NCBI GenBank assembly: GCA_017557505.1
Contig: JAFYYP010000030.1
Coordinates: 33,741-97,740 of the forward strand
DNA length: 64,000 bases
Direction of reading: 5' to 3'
From: Bacillota bacterium
GTDB taxonomy: Bacteria > Bacillota > Clostridia > Peptostreptococcales > Anaerovoracaceae
Part shown: piece by piece, positions 16,142 to 26,296 of the stretch
How the letters are laid out: each line of letters begins with the position of its first letter
Numbering within the stretch: the first letter of the stretch is position 1
Position numbers and translations under genes: made by a program
The notes under the pieces: model-generated
The model's database searches: none
Seen by the model: the letters and a program-made list of their open reading frames with translations, nothing else
What the model was told of the DNA's origin: nothing

Positions 16142-17929
16142 ATGAAGGGGATAAAACGCCCGGCTGCCTTTCTGCTGGCGCTTCTGCTGGTCTGCCTTGC
16201 GGCGGTTCCCGCGGAAAACGCCTGCGCAGCTTCTCTGACGGAACTGCGGACGGAGGTCGTCGAGCTGAACGATCAGCTGACGCTGGTCAAGAACATCAAT
16301 TACAACAGCTCCTACGGAGATAACGCGGTGGAGCATTATTTCGAATATACGCCGGGGGGCAACGTACTGCCCCTGGTTTGCTATGGCTCCGGCATCAAAG
16401 GGGCCGTTTCCGCGTCGCGCATCTTTTCGGAAGAGGCAGAGAACGGCGTAACGGTCGCGGGTCTGACGAACGGGGATTTCTTCGTCATGGCGACAGGCGT
16501 CTCGCTGGGGCCCGTCATCCGTGACGGCATCGTCCGCACCGGCGGCTACAGCGAGTCCGTGATCGCATTCAAAAAGGACGGCACGGCGAAGATCGGGGAC
16601 CCGTCCCTGAACATCCGTCTGTCCTTTGTGGATAAGGACATCCATTACGGCAAGCTGAATTTCAACAAAAGCGTCACGGAGACGAACGGCATCTGCGCTT
16701 TCACGTCGGACTTTGGCGAGACGAACAGCGCGACGCTGGACACGTTCAACGTGTTCGTTCGCGTCATGGACGGAAGCTCCAAGGTGGGCGATACGATCGT
16801 GGGCGTCGTGGAATCTTCGCTCGACGCGACAGGTAAGACCAAGCTTCCTGAGAATTATCTCGTCCTGTCCATCGCGAAAGATACGCCCTATGCGACGGCG
16901 CTTTCGCAGATGCAGAGCCTGGAACCCGGAGAACAGGTCACGCTGGAATTCATGATGGCAGACGACTACCTCGACACCTGGCAGGCACTGGGGTTCGAGA
17001 AATGGCTCGTGAAGGGCGGACAGCCCGTATCCGGCCTCGATTCGTACACCGCTGCGCCGCGCACGGCGTTCGGACTCAAGCCGGACGGCAGCTATATCGT
17101 CTATACCGTCGACGGACGGCAGGCGGGTTACTCCGCCGGGCTGACCTATCTGGACCTGGCGCAGCGCATGGCTGAACTCGGCTGCATTCAGGCGGTCAAC
17201 CTGGATGGCGGCGCCTCTACCCAGCTGTTCGCGGTCTATCCTGGCTTCGACAAGCAGATGCAGATCAACCGCGATTCCGACGCGACGTACCTGCGCAGCT
17301 GCGCGAACTACGTGTGCTTCGCGAATTTCAACGAAAAGACCGGGGTGCCCGCGCATCTGCACGTGTACCCGTTCGACGAATACGTGCTGTGCGGCACACA
17401 GTTGCCGGTGTACGCGAAGGCGACGGACAGCGGCTGGTTCACGTGCGAAGTGCCGGAAGATATCACGTTCTCCTGCGACGAGATGGGAATTATCGAGGAG
17501 GACGTCTATACCGCGGGCAGCAAGCCCGGCACCGGCATCATCACCGCAAGCAGCGGCGATCTGTCCGGGACCATGCGGGTCTACCTCGTCGCGGATCCCG
17601 ACAGCATCACGGCCAGCGTGGACGGCAAAACCAAGACCCTGCTGAAGGCAGGCCTCGACAAGTCCTACCGGCTGACTGCCAAGTCCACGTGGCGCGGCCA
17701 GGAGCTGCGCTCCACGCAGGGCTGCTATACCTGGACCGTGGAAGGCGACATCGGCACGATCGACGAGAACGGCGTGTTCACGGCGGCGGGCGAGCACGGC
17801 AATACCGGCACCATCACGGTGACCGCAGGCAAGACGAAGCAGACCATCGCGGTCACGCTGCAGCAGACGCTGCCCGCAGCCGACCTGCAGGAATGGATCC
17901 GTGAGATCGTTCAGAACTTAGAAGAATAG
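16142..17929 (+). CDS. Secreted phosphodiester glycosidase (NAGPA domain) with Ig-like tail
   Basis: A 595-residue exported protein. The signal peptide covers about residues 1-30. A NAGPA-type phosphodiester glycosidase domain follows to about residue 395, with its hallmark AVNLDGGASTQLF near residue 353. The C-terminal 190 residues look like two beta-rich Ig-like (Big) domains, the first around DITFSCDEMGIIEEDVYTAG and the second around CYTWTVEGDIGTIDENGVFTA. NAGPA-family enzymes remove GlcNAc-type residues from phosphodiester links, so it may edit or release a phosphodiester-linked wall glycopolymer made by this operon. That role is inferred from the neighbours. Confidence 0.85.
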   Translation: MKGIKRPAAFLLALLLVCLAAVPAENACAASLTELRTEVVELNDQLTLVKNINYNSSYGDNAVEHYFEYTPGGNVLPLVCYGSGIKGAVSASRIFSEEAENGVTVAGLTNGDFFVMATGVSLGPVIRDGIVRTGGYSESVIAFKKDGTAKIGDPSLNIRLSFVDKDIHYGKLNFNKSVTETNGICAFTSDFGETNSATLDTFNVFVRVMDGSSKVGDTIVGVVESSLDATGKTKLPENYLVLSIAKDTPYATALSQMQSLEPGEQVTLEFMMADDYLDTWQALGFEKWLVKGGQPVSGLDSYTAAPRTAFGLKPDGSYIVYTVDGRQAGYSAGLTYLDLAQRMAELGCIQAVNLDGGASTQLFAVYPGFDKQMQINRDSDATYLRSCANYVCFANFNEKTGVPAHLHVYPFDEYVLCGTQLPVYAKATDSGWFTCEVPEDITFSCDEMGIIEEDVYTAGSKPGTGIITASSGDLSGTMRVYLVADPDSITASVDGKTKTLLKAGLDKSYRLTAKSTWRGQELRSTQGCYTWTVEGDIGTIDENGVFTAAGEHGNTGTITVTAGKTKQTIAVTLQQTLPAADLQEWIREIVQNLEE

Positions 17930-17933
17930 ACTT

Positions 17934-20138
17934 ATGCGCATCATGCTCTTTGCGGCCGGCGGCGACATCGGCGGCGGAAAAACCCATATTCTTTCCCTGG
18001 CGAAAGAACTGGCGAAAGACAACGACTTAAGGCTCGTTTCGTTCCGCCGCGGCGTTCTGTCGCAGGAAGGCATGGAGATGGGCATCGATACGGTCGATAC
18101 CGGCGGCAACAACGGCATCCTCCGCTCGATCCGTCTGGCGTTCGAGCAGGCGAAAGCTTTCCAACCGGACGTCATCCACTGCCACGGCGCCAAGGGCAAC
18201 ATGATGGGCATCCTCGTGAAGTGGTTTCTGCACATCCCCGTCATGACGACGGTGCACTCCGACCCCGAACTCGACTACATGGGCGCTCCGCTGCGCAATA
18301 TCACGAACGGCAACATCAACCGCTTCTGTCTGCGCCATATGGATTACCACGTGGCGGTGGCGGACCGCATGCGCGAACTATTGATCCAGAGGGGCTTCGA
18401 CGCGCAGAACATCTTCGCGGTATACAACGGCCTGGACTTCTCCGGCAGCGAAACGGGGCCGCGGGCGCTGAAGGGCGAAGATGAACCTATCACCGTGGGC
18501 ATCGCGGCGCGTCTCAATCCGGTCAAGGACATCGCGACGCTGCTGCGCGCTTTCGCGAAGGCTTACGCGCAGGATAAGCGCCTGCGCTTGTCTATCGCCG
18601 GCAGCGGCGAGGAGGAAAAGAGCCTGAAGGTCCTGGCTAAAGACCTCGGCATCGAGGACGTGACCACGTTCGAAGGCTGGATCAGCGACGTCAAGGAATA
18701 TTTCCGCGGTATCGATATCAACGTGCTGTCGTCCCTGTCCGAAACGTTCCCCTACTCGCTGCTCGAAGGCGCGTATGTGCATTGCCCGGCCATCGCGAGC
18801 AACGTAGGCGGCATCCCGTATCTGATCCGGAACGAGAAGACCGGCCTGCTGTTCGAGGCGGGAGACGCGCAAGGCTTCGCGGACTGCATCCTGCGTCTGG
18901 CGCAGGACCCACAGCTGCGTTTACAGTTGGCGGAGAACCTGTACGACAAAGCACGCACCGAGTTCTCTCTGGAGCGCATGAAGACAGATCAGGAAGCGAT
19001 CTACCGCACGCTGATCCACCGCAGCGAAATGTACAAGAAGGGCCGTTACGGCGCCATCCTGTGTGGCGCGTACGGCAAGGGCAACGCGGGCGACGACGCC
19101 ATTCTGCGCGCCATTCTGACGAGCCTGAAGGCCATCGATCCCGACATGCCGTTCTACGTCATGTCGCGCAACCCGGTCGAAACGAGCATGAAAGAGCGTG
19201 TCGGGTCGTTCTACATCTTCAACCTTAGAAAATTCTTTAAATATTTGCATAAAACCAGCCTGTTCGTGTCCGGCGGCGGCACGCTCATCCAGGACGTCAC
19301 GTCGTCCCGGTCGCTGTACTTTTACCTGTTCACGCTGATGGCCGCCAAATGGAGCGGCAGCCGCGTCGTGATGTACGGCTGCGGCATCGGCCCCATACGC
19401 AGGGGAACGAACCGCAGATGGACCGGCCGCGTGCTGAACCGCGCCGCGGACATCATCACGCTGAGAGATTCCATCTCCATGGAACTGCTGCAGGAGATCG
19501 GGGTGACAAAACCCGAGATCATCCTGTCCGCGGATCCGACGGTCAATCTGCCGTCCGTGCCCGAAGAAACGGTGCTGGAGGCGTTCCGCCTCGACGGCAT
19601 CCCTGCGGACGCGCGCAAGATCGCGTTCTGCCTGCGCGACTGGGACGAATTCCGTTCGCCCGAAGCCGTGGCGAAAGCTGCGGATTATGCGTACGAACGT
19701 TACGGCCTGCTGCCGGTGTTCCTGCCCATGGAATACCCGAGGGACGTGGCGGTAGGCGAACGGGTCGGCGCCATGGTGAAGGCTCCGCACGCGGTCTGCA
19801 GCCGCAGGCATTCGGTCGAGGAGCTGCGCGGCATGCTGTCGGCTATGGAAGTCGTGTGCGGCATGCGCCTGCACTCCCTGATCTTCGCTTCGGCCGGAGG
19901 GTCACCCATCGTCGGCATCTCCTACGACGTCAAGGTCGACAGCTTCATCAAGGACAGCGGCGCCCAGCGCTGCATCCAGCTGAAGGACCTCACCGCAGAG
20001 GCGCTCATGGCTGACATCGACGACGCCATCGCAGGCGGACGCAGCCATGGCAGCGAAACGAAACGCAGGCTGCAGACGATGGAACTCAAGAACGGAGAGG
20101 CAGCCAGACGCCTGCTCTCCGGAAAGGAATCCGCATGA
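17934..20138 (+). CDS. csaB: GT4 glycosyltransferase fused to CsaB polysaccharide pyruvyltransferase
   Basis: A 734-residue two-domain protein. Residues 1-370 or so are a GT-B glycosyltransferase of family GT4: AAGGDIGGGKTHILSL at the N-terminus, GIAARLNPVKDIATLL, and the EX7E motif SETFPYSLLEG. Residues 380-725 match polysaccharide pyruvyltransferase CsaB: GAYGKGNAGDDAILRAIL, FVSGGGTLIQDVTSS and CGMRLHSLIFA. CsaB adds 4,6-ketal pyruvate to ManNAc of secondary cell wall polymers, the ligand for SLH domains. The fusion would let one cytoplasmic protein add a sugar and pyruvylate it, or pyruvylate the carrier-bound acceptor. Its stop overlaps the next ATG by 4 bases. Confidence 0.9.
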   Translation: MRIMLFAAGGDIGGGKTHILSLAKELAKDNDLRLVSFRRGVLSQEGMEMGIDTVDTGGNNGILRSIRLAFEQAKAFQPDVIHCHGAKGNMMGILVKWFLHIPVMTTVHSDPELDYMGAPLRNITNGNINRFCLRHMDYHVAVADRMRELLIQRGFDAQNIFAVYNGLDFSGSETGPRALKGEDEPITVGIAARLNPVKDIATLLRAFAKAYAQDKRLRLSIAGSGEEEKSLKVLAKDLGIEDVTTFEGWISDVKEYFRGIDINVLSSLSETFPYSLLEGAYVHCPAIASNVGGIPYLIRNEKTGLLFEAGDAQGFADCILRLAQDPQLRLQLAENLYDKARTEFSLERMKTDQEAIYRTLIHRSEMYKKGRYGAILCGAYGKGNAGDDAILRAILTSLKAIDPDMPFYVMSRNPVETSMKERVGSFYIFNLRKFFKYLHKTSLFVSGGGTLIQDVTSSRSLYFYLFTLMAAKWSGSRVVMYGCGIGPIRRGTNRRWTGRVLNRAADIITLRDSISMELLQEIGVTKPEIILSADPTVNLPSVPEETVLEAFRLDGIPADARKIAFCLRDWDEFRSPEAVAKAADYAYERYGLLPVFLPMEYPRDVAVGERVGAMVKAPHAVCSRRHSVEELRGMLSAMEVVCGMRLHSLIFASAGGSPIVGISYDVKVDSFIKDSGAQRCIQLKDLTAEALMADIDDAIAGGRSHGSETKRRLQTMELKNGEAARRLLSGKESA

Positions 20139-21289
20139 GAAAGATCCTTTGTCTTTCCACATCGAACTATTATCCGTTCCCGACGCGCAAGCAGAACGTC
20201 ATGAACCGCATGACGGATTGCCAGATCCTGTACGTCGATCCGCCCGTGACGCTGATCGCGCCGCTCAAGGACCCCAAGGCCAAGGAGCGTCTGACCGCCT
20301 ACAAGGACGGTCCGAAGCAGGCGCAGCCGAACCTGAAAGTCTACGCCCAGCCGCCGGTGCTGCCGTTCTTCAACAAGAAGAGGGGCGTCAACGAGACGAA
20401 CCAGAAGAAACTGGCGAAGTACCTGGCGAAGATCCTGCGTGAAAACAATTTCGGGACCGATTTCTGGGTGTGGTGCTACAGCCCGACGAGCTGCGACGTC
20501 ATCGCGCCGCTGGCGAAGGAGATGGGCATCGACTCGTCCGCGCTGTGGAAACGCACGGTATACGACTGCGTCGACCGTCACTCTGCTTATCCCGGCCAGA
20601 TCGATCCGGTGGTCGTGGACGGCATGGAAGAAGACCTGGCGCGCAGCTGCGGCTGCGTATTCGCGACGGCGCAGGGCCTGTACGACCGGCTGAAGGAATT
20701 CAACGAAAACACGCACCTCATCCCCAACGGCTGCGCGTTCGAGCTGTTCAACACTGTTACATCTCTCGAAAAAGAGGGGCCGTCGCCGCATTTCGGCTTC
20801 GTCGGCATGCTGCAGGAGTGTCTGGATTACGACTGCATCCGCGCGGTGGCCAAGGATTTCCCGGAAGGCAAGGTGACCCTGATCGGGCGCACGCTGCCCG
20901 GTGTCGACATGAGCTGGACGAAGGATCACCCCAATATCGAGATGGCAGGCCTCGTGCCGCAGACCCAGCTGCCTCAGAGGATCAAGGACTTCGATCTCTG
21001 CCTGAACGTGTTTGCGGATAACGAACTGTCCCGCGACGTCAGCCCGCTGAAGTTCTACGAGTATCTGGCGACCGGCAAGCCCGTCGTGAGCACGCTCGTG
21101 CCGCTGCAGGTGCTGGATTACGCGGACTGCATCTATCTGGCGGAAACGCCTGCGGAATTCGCGATGCGCTGCCGCGAGGCGCTGGCAGAGGCGCCGGATT
21201 CCCCGAAGCGCACGGAACGCATCGAAGCGGCCCGCCGCAATTCCTGGGATGAAAAAGTGCGCGAAATGAAGGATATTCTGGCCTGGTGA
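20135..21289 (+). CDS. Glycosyltransferase, TuaH-like
   Basis: A 384-residue GT-B fold transferase resembling teichuronic acid protein TuaH. Seen are the N-terminal STSNYYPFPTRKQNVM, the middle block YDCVDRHSAYPGQ, ATAQGLYDRLKEFN and NTHLIPNGCAFELF, and a donor-site region ending LSRDVSPLKFYEYLATGKPVV. No membrane segment is seen, so it acts in the cytoplasm on a lipid-linked polymer intermediate. It begins with ATGA overlap on the csaB fusion. The sugar it transfers cannot be read from the sequence. Confidence 0.85.
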   Translation: MRKILCLSTSNYYPFPTRKQNVMNRMTDCQILYVDPPVTLIAPLKDPKAKERLTAYKDGPKQAQPNLKVYAQPPVLPFFNKKRGVNETNQKKLAKYLAKILRENNFGTDFWVWCYSPTSCDVIAPLAKEMGIDSSALWKRTVYDCVDRHSAYPGQIDPVVVDGMEEDLARSCGCVFATAQGLYDRLKEFNENTHLIPNGCAFELFNTVTSLEKEGPSPHFGFVGMLQECLDYDCIRAVAKDFPEGKVTLIGRTLPGVDMSWTKDHPNIEMAGLVPQTQLPQRIKDFDLCLNVFADNELSRDVSPLKFYEYLATGKPVVSTLVPLQVLDYADCIYLAETPAEFAMRCREALAEAPDSPKRTERIEAARRNSWDEKVREMKDILAW

Positions 21290-21319
21290 AGGCTTTAGAA
21301 AGAATACAAGGAGAAACTG

Positions 21320-21853
21320 ATGAAGATCATCAACGAAAAAGGCAAACTGTTCGGGCTCATCAATATCGTCGACCTGATCGTGCTGCTGCTTGTCATAGCG
21401 GTCATCGGCGTCGTCGGCACGAAGCTGATGGGCAGCAAGGTGACCGACGCGGTATCCGCCAAGACGGACTGCTGGGCGCAGGTGAGAGTCGCCGGCGCGC
21501 AGCCTTATCTGGTGGAAGAGACGCTGCGGCAGAACCTGCCGGGCCAGCGCATGGTCTCGGGCAACGAGTTCCTGTCCGGCACGGTCGAGGACGTCTGGAT
21601 CGAGGATTACAAAGTCCAGGTAACGACGGATGACGGCCGCATCGTGACTGCGACAGACCCCGACAAGAAGGACATCATCTTCCTGATCAAGACGCAGGTG
21701 GCGCCGGATACGGCGAGCCCCAAGCTGGGCAGCCAGGAGATCCGCGCAGGCCGTACGCTCATCGTCAAGACGCAGACGCTCGAGATCGCCGGCATCATCC
21801 GCTACGTCCAGTTCGGAGAATACGATCCCCCCGAAGACATCAAGAAACCCTAA
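21320..21853 (+). CDS. DUF4330 family membrane-anchored protein
   Basis: A 177-residue protein that begins KGKLFGLINIVDLIVLLLVIAVIGVVG, which is the DUF4330 start and a single membrane anchor, followed by an extracytoplasmic beta-rich part of about 140 residues. DUF4330 genes recur beside wall-polysaccharide genes in Firmicutes, but I know no assigned activity. AAGGAGAAAC lies just before the ATG. Its place between two polymer genes suggests a structural or accessory role in export or polymerisation. Confidence 0.8.
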   Translation: MKIINEKGKLFGLINIVDLIVLLLVIAVIGVVGTKLMGSKVTDAVSAKTDCWAQVRVAGAQPYLVEETLRQNLPGQRMVSGNEFLSGTVEDVWIEDYKVQVTTDDGRIVTATDPDKKDIIFLIKTQVAPDTASPKLGSQEIRAGRTLIVKTQTLEIAGIIRYVQFGEYDPPEDIKKP

Positions 21854-21862
21854 CGAGGCACA

Positions 21863-23500
21863 ATGACTGAGTTTGTAAGAAACAGCTTGGTCGTGCGCTT
21901 TATCGTCTGGCTCTATGAGACGCTGCGGCGCTTCTGGTGCAGCAGCTTGCTCGGAAAAGGCTGGGCAGGGTGGCACGGCAGCTGGCTACAATCGAATACA
22001 AGGATCCACTGGGAAGCCTGGACCGGTATGGACGATCCCGCGGAACACTCGATCTACGCGAAGTTCCTGCGCGCGGTGGAACGTGTGCTGCAAAGGATAG
22101 GCGACTGGCTGCGCGAAAGCCTGCTGTACCGCATCCTGACGGGGATCCGCGACGGTTATCTGAAGCTGTCGTCGGAAAGCAGGCTTTTCTCCGCGATCAA
22201 CCGCGTGCCGCTGCACCGCTGGTTCCTGCTGCTGTTCCCGTGTTATCTGCTGATCGAGTATACCGTACGGGATCTGCTGAAGATCAACATCCTGGCATCT
22301 GTCTGGGAAGAGCTGTTCATCATGGCGGGTATCGCGCTCGTGCTGTGGCGCACCTGCCTGAAGCAGACGGACGGCTTTAAGCGCGCGACAGCTCTCGAAA
22401 CGGCGCTGCTTCTGTACATGGCTGCCGGACTGCTCCTGATGATGCTGAACCGGCCGTTCCCCGCCATCGCCGCGGCGGGCTACCGGGCGCAGGTCGAATA
22501 CATCGTCTGGTACTTCATCCTGCTGCGCCTGATCGACGACGAGACGGACGCGAAAGCCGTGGCCCTGGGCTTCGGCGCCGTAGTGGCCTTATTGTCGCTG
22601 CACGGCATCTACCAGTACATCATCGCTGTGCCCATTCCCTCGTCCTGGGTAAGCCAGACGGAGATGGGCGTGCGCACGAGAGTTTTCTCGCTCACCGGCA
22701 GCCCGAACATCTTCGGGTCCCTGCTCGTGATGGGCGCGCCTGTGGCGGCTGCCTGCATGTATTATTTCAAGAACGGCTGGCTGAAGTTCCTGGCGTTGTG
22801 CGCGACCGGGGCGATCTGCCTGTCCATCCTGTTCACGTTCTCGCGCGGCGCGTGGGTCGGACTCGTTATCGCGGTCGTGATCTTCGCTCTGTACATGGAC
22901 AAGCGCCTGCTCGGCCTTATGGGCATCGCCATGGCGGCTGCCCTGATCGCCATTCCTTCCATCGCAGACCGCCTGACGTACCTGTTCACGACGGAATATG
23001 CGGAAGCTTCCGCGATCGGCGGACGGGCGCTGCGCTGGGAGACCGGCTGGAACCTGCTCCACGAGAATTCCCCCTGGCTGGGCTTCGGCCTGGGCCGTTT
23101 CGGCGGCGCCGTCGCCATGAACAACCAGGTGCTGGACAAGACGAAGGACTTCGAATACTTTTACATGGATAATTATTACCTCAAGACTCTTGTAGAAATG
23201 GGGTATATAGGAATAATATTTTATATAGTTGCACTGGTCGCGTTCGTGATCATGGCGATCCGCGCGATCCACGCCTGCAACGAGGGACGCGTCTGGGGCA
23301 TTTACGATGACGCGCTGACCCGCAGCAACGGCAGCCTGAAATGCATCGCGGCCGGCCTGTTTGCCGGCATGGCGGGCGTTCTGGTGCATTGCTATTTTGA
23401 GAACATTTTTGAAGAACCGTACATGATGGCCTATTTCTGGGGGCTGGCTGCAGCGCTGCAGCGGCTCGGAGCCATCAGCAGGGAAAGGAGCAAAACATGA
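21863..23500 (+). CDS. O-antigen ligase/polymerase-like membrane protein (Wzy_C family)
   Basis: A 545-residue polytopic protein. The first 115 or so residues are mostly soluble and predicted cytoplasmic; about ten membrane segments follow. The large loop contains GGRALRWETGWNLLHENSPWLGFG, the Wzy_C/WaaL-type region with conserved Arg and Gly residues. A FSRGAWVGLVIAVVIFALYM stretch is also typical. Such proteins polymerise or ligate undecaprenyl-linked glycans on the outer face. In this operon it probably joins repeat units of the secondary wall polymer or transfers the polymer. The soluble N-terminal extension is unusual for the general family. Confidence 0.88.
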   Translation: MTEFVRNSLVVRFIVWLYETLRRFWCSSLLGKGWAGWHGSWLQSNTRIHWEAWTGMDDPAEHSIYAKFLRAVERVLQRIGDWLRESLLYRILTGIRDGYLKLSSESRLFSAINRVPLHRWFLLLFPCYLLIEYTVRDLLKINILASVWEELFIMAGIALVLWRTCLKQTDGFKRATALETALLLYMAAGLLLMMLNRPFPAIAAAGYRAQVEYIVWYFILLRLIDDETDAKAVALGFGAVVALLSLHGIYQYIIAVPIPSSWVSQTEMGVRTRVFSLTGSPNIFGSLLVMGAPVAAACMYYFKNGWLKFLALCATGAICLSILFTFSRGAWVGLVIAVVIFALYMDKRLLGLMGIAMAAALIAIPSIADRLTYLFTTEYAEASAIGGRALRWETGWNLLHENSPWLGFGLGRFGGAVAMNNQVLDKTKDFEYFYMDNYYLKTLVEMGYIGIIFYIVALVAFVIMAIRAIHACNEGRVWGIYDDALTRSNGSLKCIAAGLFAGMAGVLVHCYFENIFEEPYMMAYFWGLAAALQRLGAISRERSKT

Positions 23501-24744
23501 AGGTATGCGTCATAGGTCTGGGCTATATCGGCCTGCCAACCGCTGCCATGTTTGCAAACGCCGGACACGAAGTCCTCGGCGTGGATAAGAAGCCTCAGAT
23601 CGTCGACGCGCTGAACCGCGGAGAGATCCTCATCGAGGAGAACGGACTGCCGGAATACATCAAGGCCGTCGTGGAAAAGGGCCATCTGCGCGCCGCGCTC
23701 GAGCCTGAAGTATCCGACGCCTACATCATCTCCGTGCCGACTCCGATCACCGAAGACAAGAAGGCCGACATGCGGTTCGTCGAGAGCGCGACCCACGAGA
23801 TCGTTCCCCTGCTGAAGAAAGGCGACCTCGTCATCCTGGAATCCACATCCCCTGTGGGCACGGTGGATACGCTGATGCAGCCTATCCTGGAGGAAAGCGG
23901 CCTGAAGGCCGGCGAAGATTTCGGCCTGGGTCATTCGCCGGAACGGGTCATTCCCGGCAAGATCCTGCAGGAACTGGTGCATAATTCCCGCATCGCCGGC
24001 GGCATCGACAAGGAAAGTGCGCACCGCATCGCGGAGCTGTACAGAAGCTTCGTCGAAGGCGACATATACGAAACGGACGCCCGCACGGCGGAGATGTGCA
24101 AGCTGTCCGAGAATACGTTCCGCGACGTGAACATCGCGTTCGCGAACGAGCTGGCAAAGATCTGCGAAGAACAGGGCATCAACGTCTGGGAGCTCATCGA
24201 GCTGTGCAACAAGCACCCGCGTGTGAACATCCACCAGCCGGGTCCCGGCGTGGGCGGCCACTGCATCGCGGTCGATCCGTGGTTCATCGTGGAAAAAGAG
24301 CCGGGTCTCGCCCAGATCATCCGCAGATCCAGGGAGACGAACGACTCCATGCCTTCCTACGTCGCGGACCGCGCGCAGAAGATCCTCGCGGGCGTCGCAG
24401 ACCCGAAGGTCTGCATCCTCGGCGCCACGTACAAGCCTGACGTCGACGACATGCGCGAAAGCCCCATTCTGCATCTGGCGGAGGAACTGAAAGCGAGAGG
24501 CGTCGACGTGGCGATCCACGATCCGCATGCAGCAAAGCGTCCGGGCATCGAAGGTGATCTGCTGAAAGCGGCCGAAGGCGCGGATCTCGTGATCCTCGGC
24601 GTCAATCACAAGCAGTTCAAAGAGCTTGATTACGAGGCGCTGGCCAAAGCCGTGCGCAGAAAGAATTTCCTGGATACGAGGAACTTCGCGGACAAGGCGG
24701 CGGCAGAGGCCGCGGGCTTTGCCTATTATCTGTTGGGAAAATAA
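23497..24744 (+). CDS. wecC: UDP-N-acetyl-D-mannosamine dehydrogenase
   Basis: A 415-residue nucleotide-sugar dehydrogenase that oxidises C6 of UDP-ManNAc to UDP-ManNAcA using NAD. The NAD loop GLGYIGLPTAAMFANAGH is at residues 7-24. ILESTSPVGTVD is near residue 110, LSENTFRDVNIAFANELAKI contains the conserved Lys/Asn region, and the catalytic cysteine is in GPGVGGHCIAVDPWF near 257. The sequence favours the WecC branch over UDP-glucose dehydrogenase. The matching 2-epimerase (WecB/MnaA) is not in this window. It overlaps the ligase-like gene by 4 bases and is followed directly by the WecG/TagA transferase that would use ManNAc-type sugars. Confidence 0.9.
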   Translation: MKVCVIGLGYIGLPTAAMFANAGHEVLGVDKKPQIVDALNRGEILIEENGLPEYIKAVVEKGHLRAALEPEVSDAYIISVPTPITEDKKADMRFVESATHEIVPLLKKGDLVILESTSPVGTVDTLMQPILEESGLKAGEDFGLGHSPERVIPGKILQELVHNSRIAGGIDKESAHRIAELYRSFVEGDIYETDARTAEMCKLSENTFRDVNIAFANELAKICEEQGINVWELIELCNKHPRVNIHQPGPGVGGHCIAVDPWFIVEKEPGLAQIIRRSRETNDSMPSYVADRAQKILAGVADPKVCILGATYKPDVDDMRESPILHLAEELKARGVDVAIHDPHAAKRPGIEGDLLKAAEGADLVILGVNHKQFKELDYEALAKAVRRKNFLDTRNFADKAAAEAAGFAYYLLGK

Positions 24745-25476
24745 ATGGCGGATTTCAATACCGTAAAGATCCTGGGCATCCGGGTGGATAAAGTGACGAA
24801 GGTGCAGGCACTGGAAGCGTTCCGGACCATGCTGGACGGGGACCGCTGCGAGCTCATCGTCACACCGAACGCGGAGATCGTCGAAAAGGCGAGCAAGACG
24901 CCGCGCCTGGCGCGCATCATCAACGAAGAAGCTGCGCTGGTCACGCCCGACGGCGTCGGTCTCATCTATGCGTCGAAGCTGAAAGGCGACCCCATCGAAG
25001 AAAAGGTCGCCGGCATCGATTTCGCGCGCAGCGCCATCGAACTGTGTGCGCAATTGGGCCGCAGCGTTTATCTGCTCGGCAGCAAACCGGGCGTTGCGGA
25101 AGCGGCGGCGGCCAATCTTGAAAAAGAGATCGCGGGCCTGAAGATCGCGGGCTTCCGGGACGGCTATTTCAAAGAGGAGGAAGAGTCCTCCGTCGTGGCG
25201 GACATTAACGAAAGCGGCGCGGACTTCCTTTGCGTCGCGCTCGGTTCTCCCAAACAGGAGTACTTCGTCGTCCGGCACAGGGATTCTCTCAAGGTCAAAG
25301 TGGCAGCGGGTTTAGGCGGCAGCCTGGACATCTGGTCCGGCCAGCTGAACCGCGCGCCTCAATTCTATATCGATCACAGCCTGGAATGGCTGTACAGAAT
25401 GATCCAGGAGCCAAAGCGCCTCAAGCGCCTGCCGGCTCTTCCGGTCTTTCTGATCAAAGCGGCAATACGGAGGTAA
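24745..25476 (+). CDS. WecG/TagA/CpsF family glycosyltransferase (GT26)
   Basis: A 243-residue GT26 enzyme. Family marks are [32 protein letters not shown] with the likely catalytic Asp in [33 protein letters not shown], and [13 protein letters not shown]. TagA adds ManNAc and WecG adds ManNAcA to GlcNAc-pyrophosphoryl-undecaprenol. With the ManNAc dehydrogenase just upstream, a ManNAcA transferase is plausible, but TagA-like use of ManNAc cannot be excluded and would suit the pyruvyltransferase better. The ATG directly follows the wecC stop. Confidence 0.9.
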   Translation: MADFNTVKILGIRVDKVTKVQALEAFRTMLDGDRCELIVTPNAEIVEKASKTPRLARIINEEAALVTPDGVGLIYASKLKGDPIEEKVAGIDFARSAIELCAQLGRSVYLLGSKPGVAEAAAANLEKEIAGLKIAGFRDGYFKEEEESSVVADINESGADFLCVALGSPKQEYFVVRHRDSLKVKVAAGLGGSLDIWSGQLNRAPQFYIDHSLEWLYRMIQEPKRLKRLPALPVFLIKAAIRR

Positions 25477-25477
25477 C

Positions 25478-26296
25478 ATGGAAACAGTACAGCTGCAGAA
25501 GATCGCTCAAACAGTAAGGCAGCACATCATCAGACAGACGTACAACGCGGGTTCGGGCCATCCCGGCGGAAGCCTTTCGGCGGCCGATCTGCTGACCGCG
25601 CTGTATTTCTGCGAGATGAACATCGACCCGGCGAATCCGGGCATGAAGGGAAGAGACCGCTTCGTCCTTTCGAAGGGTCACGCGGCGCCGGCGCTCTACG
25701 CGTGCCTGGCGGAAAGAGGCTTCTTCCCGGTGGAGGATCTCGTGACCCTGCGCAAGATGGGCAGCAAGCTGCAGGGCCATCCGAGCATGATCCTTCTCCC
25801 CGGTGTGGAGATGTCGACGGGCTCTCTGGGCCAGGGCATTTCCGCCGCGACCGGCATGGCGCTGGCAGGCAAGCTCGACGGCGACCCCGGGCGCGTCTAT
25901 GCGCTGCTCGGCGACGGCGAACTGCAGGAAGGCATGGTCTGGGAAGCCGCGATGGCGGCGGGCCACTACAAGCTCGATAACCTGTGCGCGATCGTGGACC
26001 ACAACGGGCTGCAGATCGACGGACGCAACGAGGACGTCATGAACGTGATGCCCATCGCGGAAAAGTTCGCGGTGTTCGGCTGGAACGTGCTCGAGATCGA
26101 CGGACACGATTTCGAACAGATCCTGGACGCGTTCGACATGGCGAAGAAGTGCAAGGGCATGCCCACCATGATCGTCGCGGAGACCGTCAAGGGCAAGGGC
26201 GTATCGTTCATGGAGAACCAGGTCGGCTGGCACGGCAAGGCCCCGAACGAGGAGCAGGCGAAACAGGCTATGGAAGAGCTGGGAGGTGAGCTGTAA
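25478..26296 (+). CDS. Transketolase, N-terminal subunit
   Basis: A 272-residue subunit with the thiamine-diphosphate and metal motif [13 protein letters not shown] ... NGLQ near residues 146-185, plus [19 protein letters not shown] and [17 protein letters not shown]. Many anaerobes split transketolase into two genes, and this one has the normal length for the N-terminal half. Together the halves exchange two-carbon units between sugar phosphates in the pentose phosphate pathway. It begins one base after the GT26 stop, so it is transcribed with the polysaccharide genes. Confidence 0.95.
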   Translation: METVQLQKIAQTVRQHIIRQTYNAGSGHPGGSLSAADLLTALYFCEMNIDPANPGMKGRDRFVLSKGHAAPALYACLAERGFFPVEDLVTLRKMGSKLQGHPSMILLPGVEMSTGSLGQGISAATGMALAGKLDGDPGRVYALLGDGELQEGMVWEAAMAAGHYKLDNLCAIVDHNGLQIDGRNEDVMNVMPIAEKFAVFGWNVLEIDGHDFEQILDAFDMAKKCKGMPTMIVAETVKGKGVSFMENQVGWHGKAPNEEQAKQAMEELGGEL

